Below, in pieces: positions 5,953-5,984 of a stretch of DNA of 5,984 bases (position 1 is its first letter; each line of letters opens with the position of its first letter). The notes beneath the pieces are model-generated. The model made no database searches, was not told the DNA's origin, and saw only the letters and a program-made list of their open reading frames with translations. Source of the stretch: CAYSPU01 sp964432995 (GTDB lineage: Bacteria > Verrucomicrobiota > Verrucomicrobiia > Limisphaerales > JAHDYP01); the NCBI GenBank assembly GCA_964432995.1, contig CAYSPU010000314.1, positions 1 through 5,984 of the forward strand, written 5' to 3'. The translations under genes were made by a program, and so were the position numbers.

Positions 5953-5984
5953 TCCCTCTCCCGCAGCACCCCGCCAAACACTTC
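5953..5984 (+). repeat. 32-bp direct repeat, copy 2 (reaches window edge)
   Basis: This is the second copy of the 5781-5812 sequence, with three mismatches in 32 positions. It ends exactly at the window edge, so the repeat unit may be longer and further copies may follow. Confidence 0.8.

Larger units (their letters stand above)
5753..5984. other. Non-coding tail with repeats, no gene seen
   Basis: This 232-nt stretch after the terminator contains no credible coding sequence on either strand. Open frames across it read as low-complexity, 7-residue periodic peptides caused by the heptamer array. It is composed of the two copies of a 32-bp direct repeat and the array between them, and probably continues past the right edge. 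Confidence 0.6.

Overview
This is a high-GC bacterial window carrying four protein-coding genes with no RNA gene, insertion sequence or CRISPR array visible. The mix of features fits the Verrucomicrobiota (or the wider Planctomycetota/Verrucomicrobiota/Lentisphaerota group): a secreted FG-GAP/VCBS-repeat lipoprotein of the ASPIC/UnbV type, a PilC-type inner-membrane pilus protein, an NtrC-class regulator, a class II aldolase, and a degenerate 7-nt repeat array between genes. The lineage is inference from gene content and style; no rRNA or lineage-specific marker is present.

Layout. Positions 1-1407 (minus strand) hold the first 469 codons of a lipoprotein built from six DxDxDG-type FG-GAP/VCBS repeats; its C-terminus lies beyond the left edge. 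Positions 1408-1732 form a 325-nt divergent intergenic region with a plausible sigma70-type promoter facing each way and two short perfect palindromes. Rightward from there lie pilC (1733-2944), a 173-nt gap, and a sigma54-dependent response regulator (3118-4578). A 150-nt leader with dyad symmetry precedes the class II fructose-bisphosphate aldolase gene (4729-5691), which ends at a clear intrinsic terminator (5723-5752). The last 232 nt hold no credible gene. They contain an 11-unit heptamer array (5851-5927) flanked by two copies of a 32-bp direct repeat 172 bp apart.

How the parts may work together. PilC is the platform protein of a type IV pilus or type II secretion-like machine, and the regulator behind it has the domain layout of PilR/NtrC proteins, so the pair could be a pilus module. 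However, no pilB, pilT, pilin or sensor kinase gene is in view, so this link rests on adjacency only. The VCBS lipoprotein is probably an exposed surface or periplasmic protein transcribed divergently. The aldolase is a housekeeping glycolysis/gluconeogenesis enzyme and looks like a separate transcription unit.

I did not find a convincing undescribed system. The most unusual material is the non-coding repeat structure at the right end, followed by the altered receiver loop of the response regulator and the isolated pilC.
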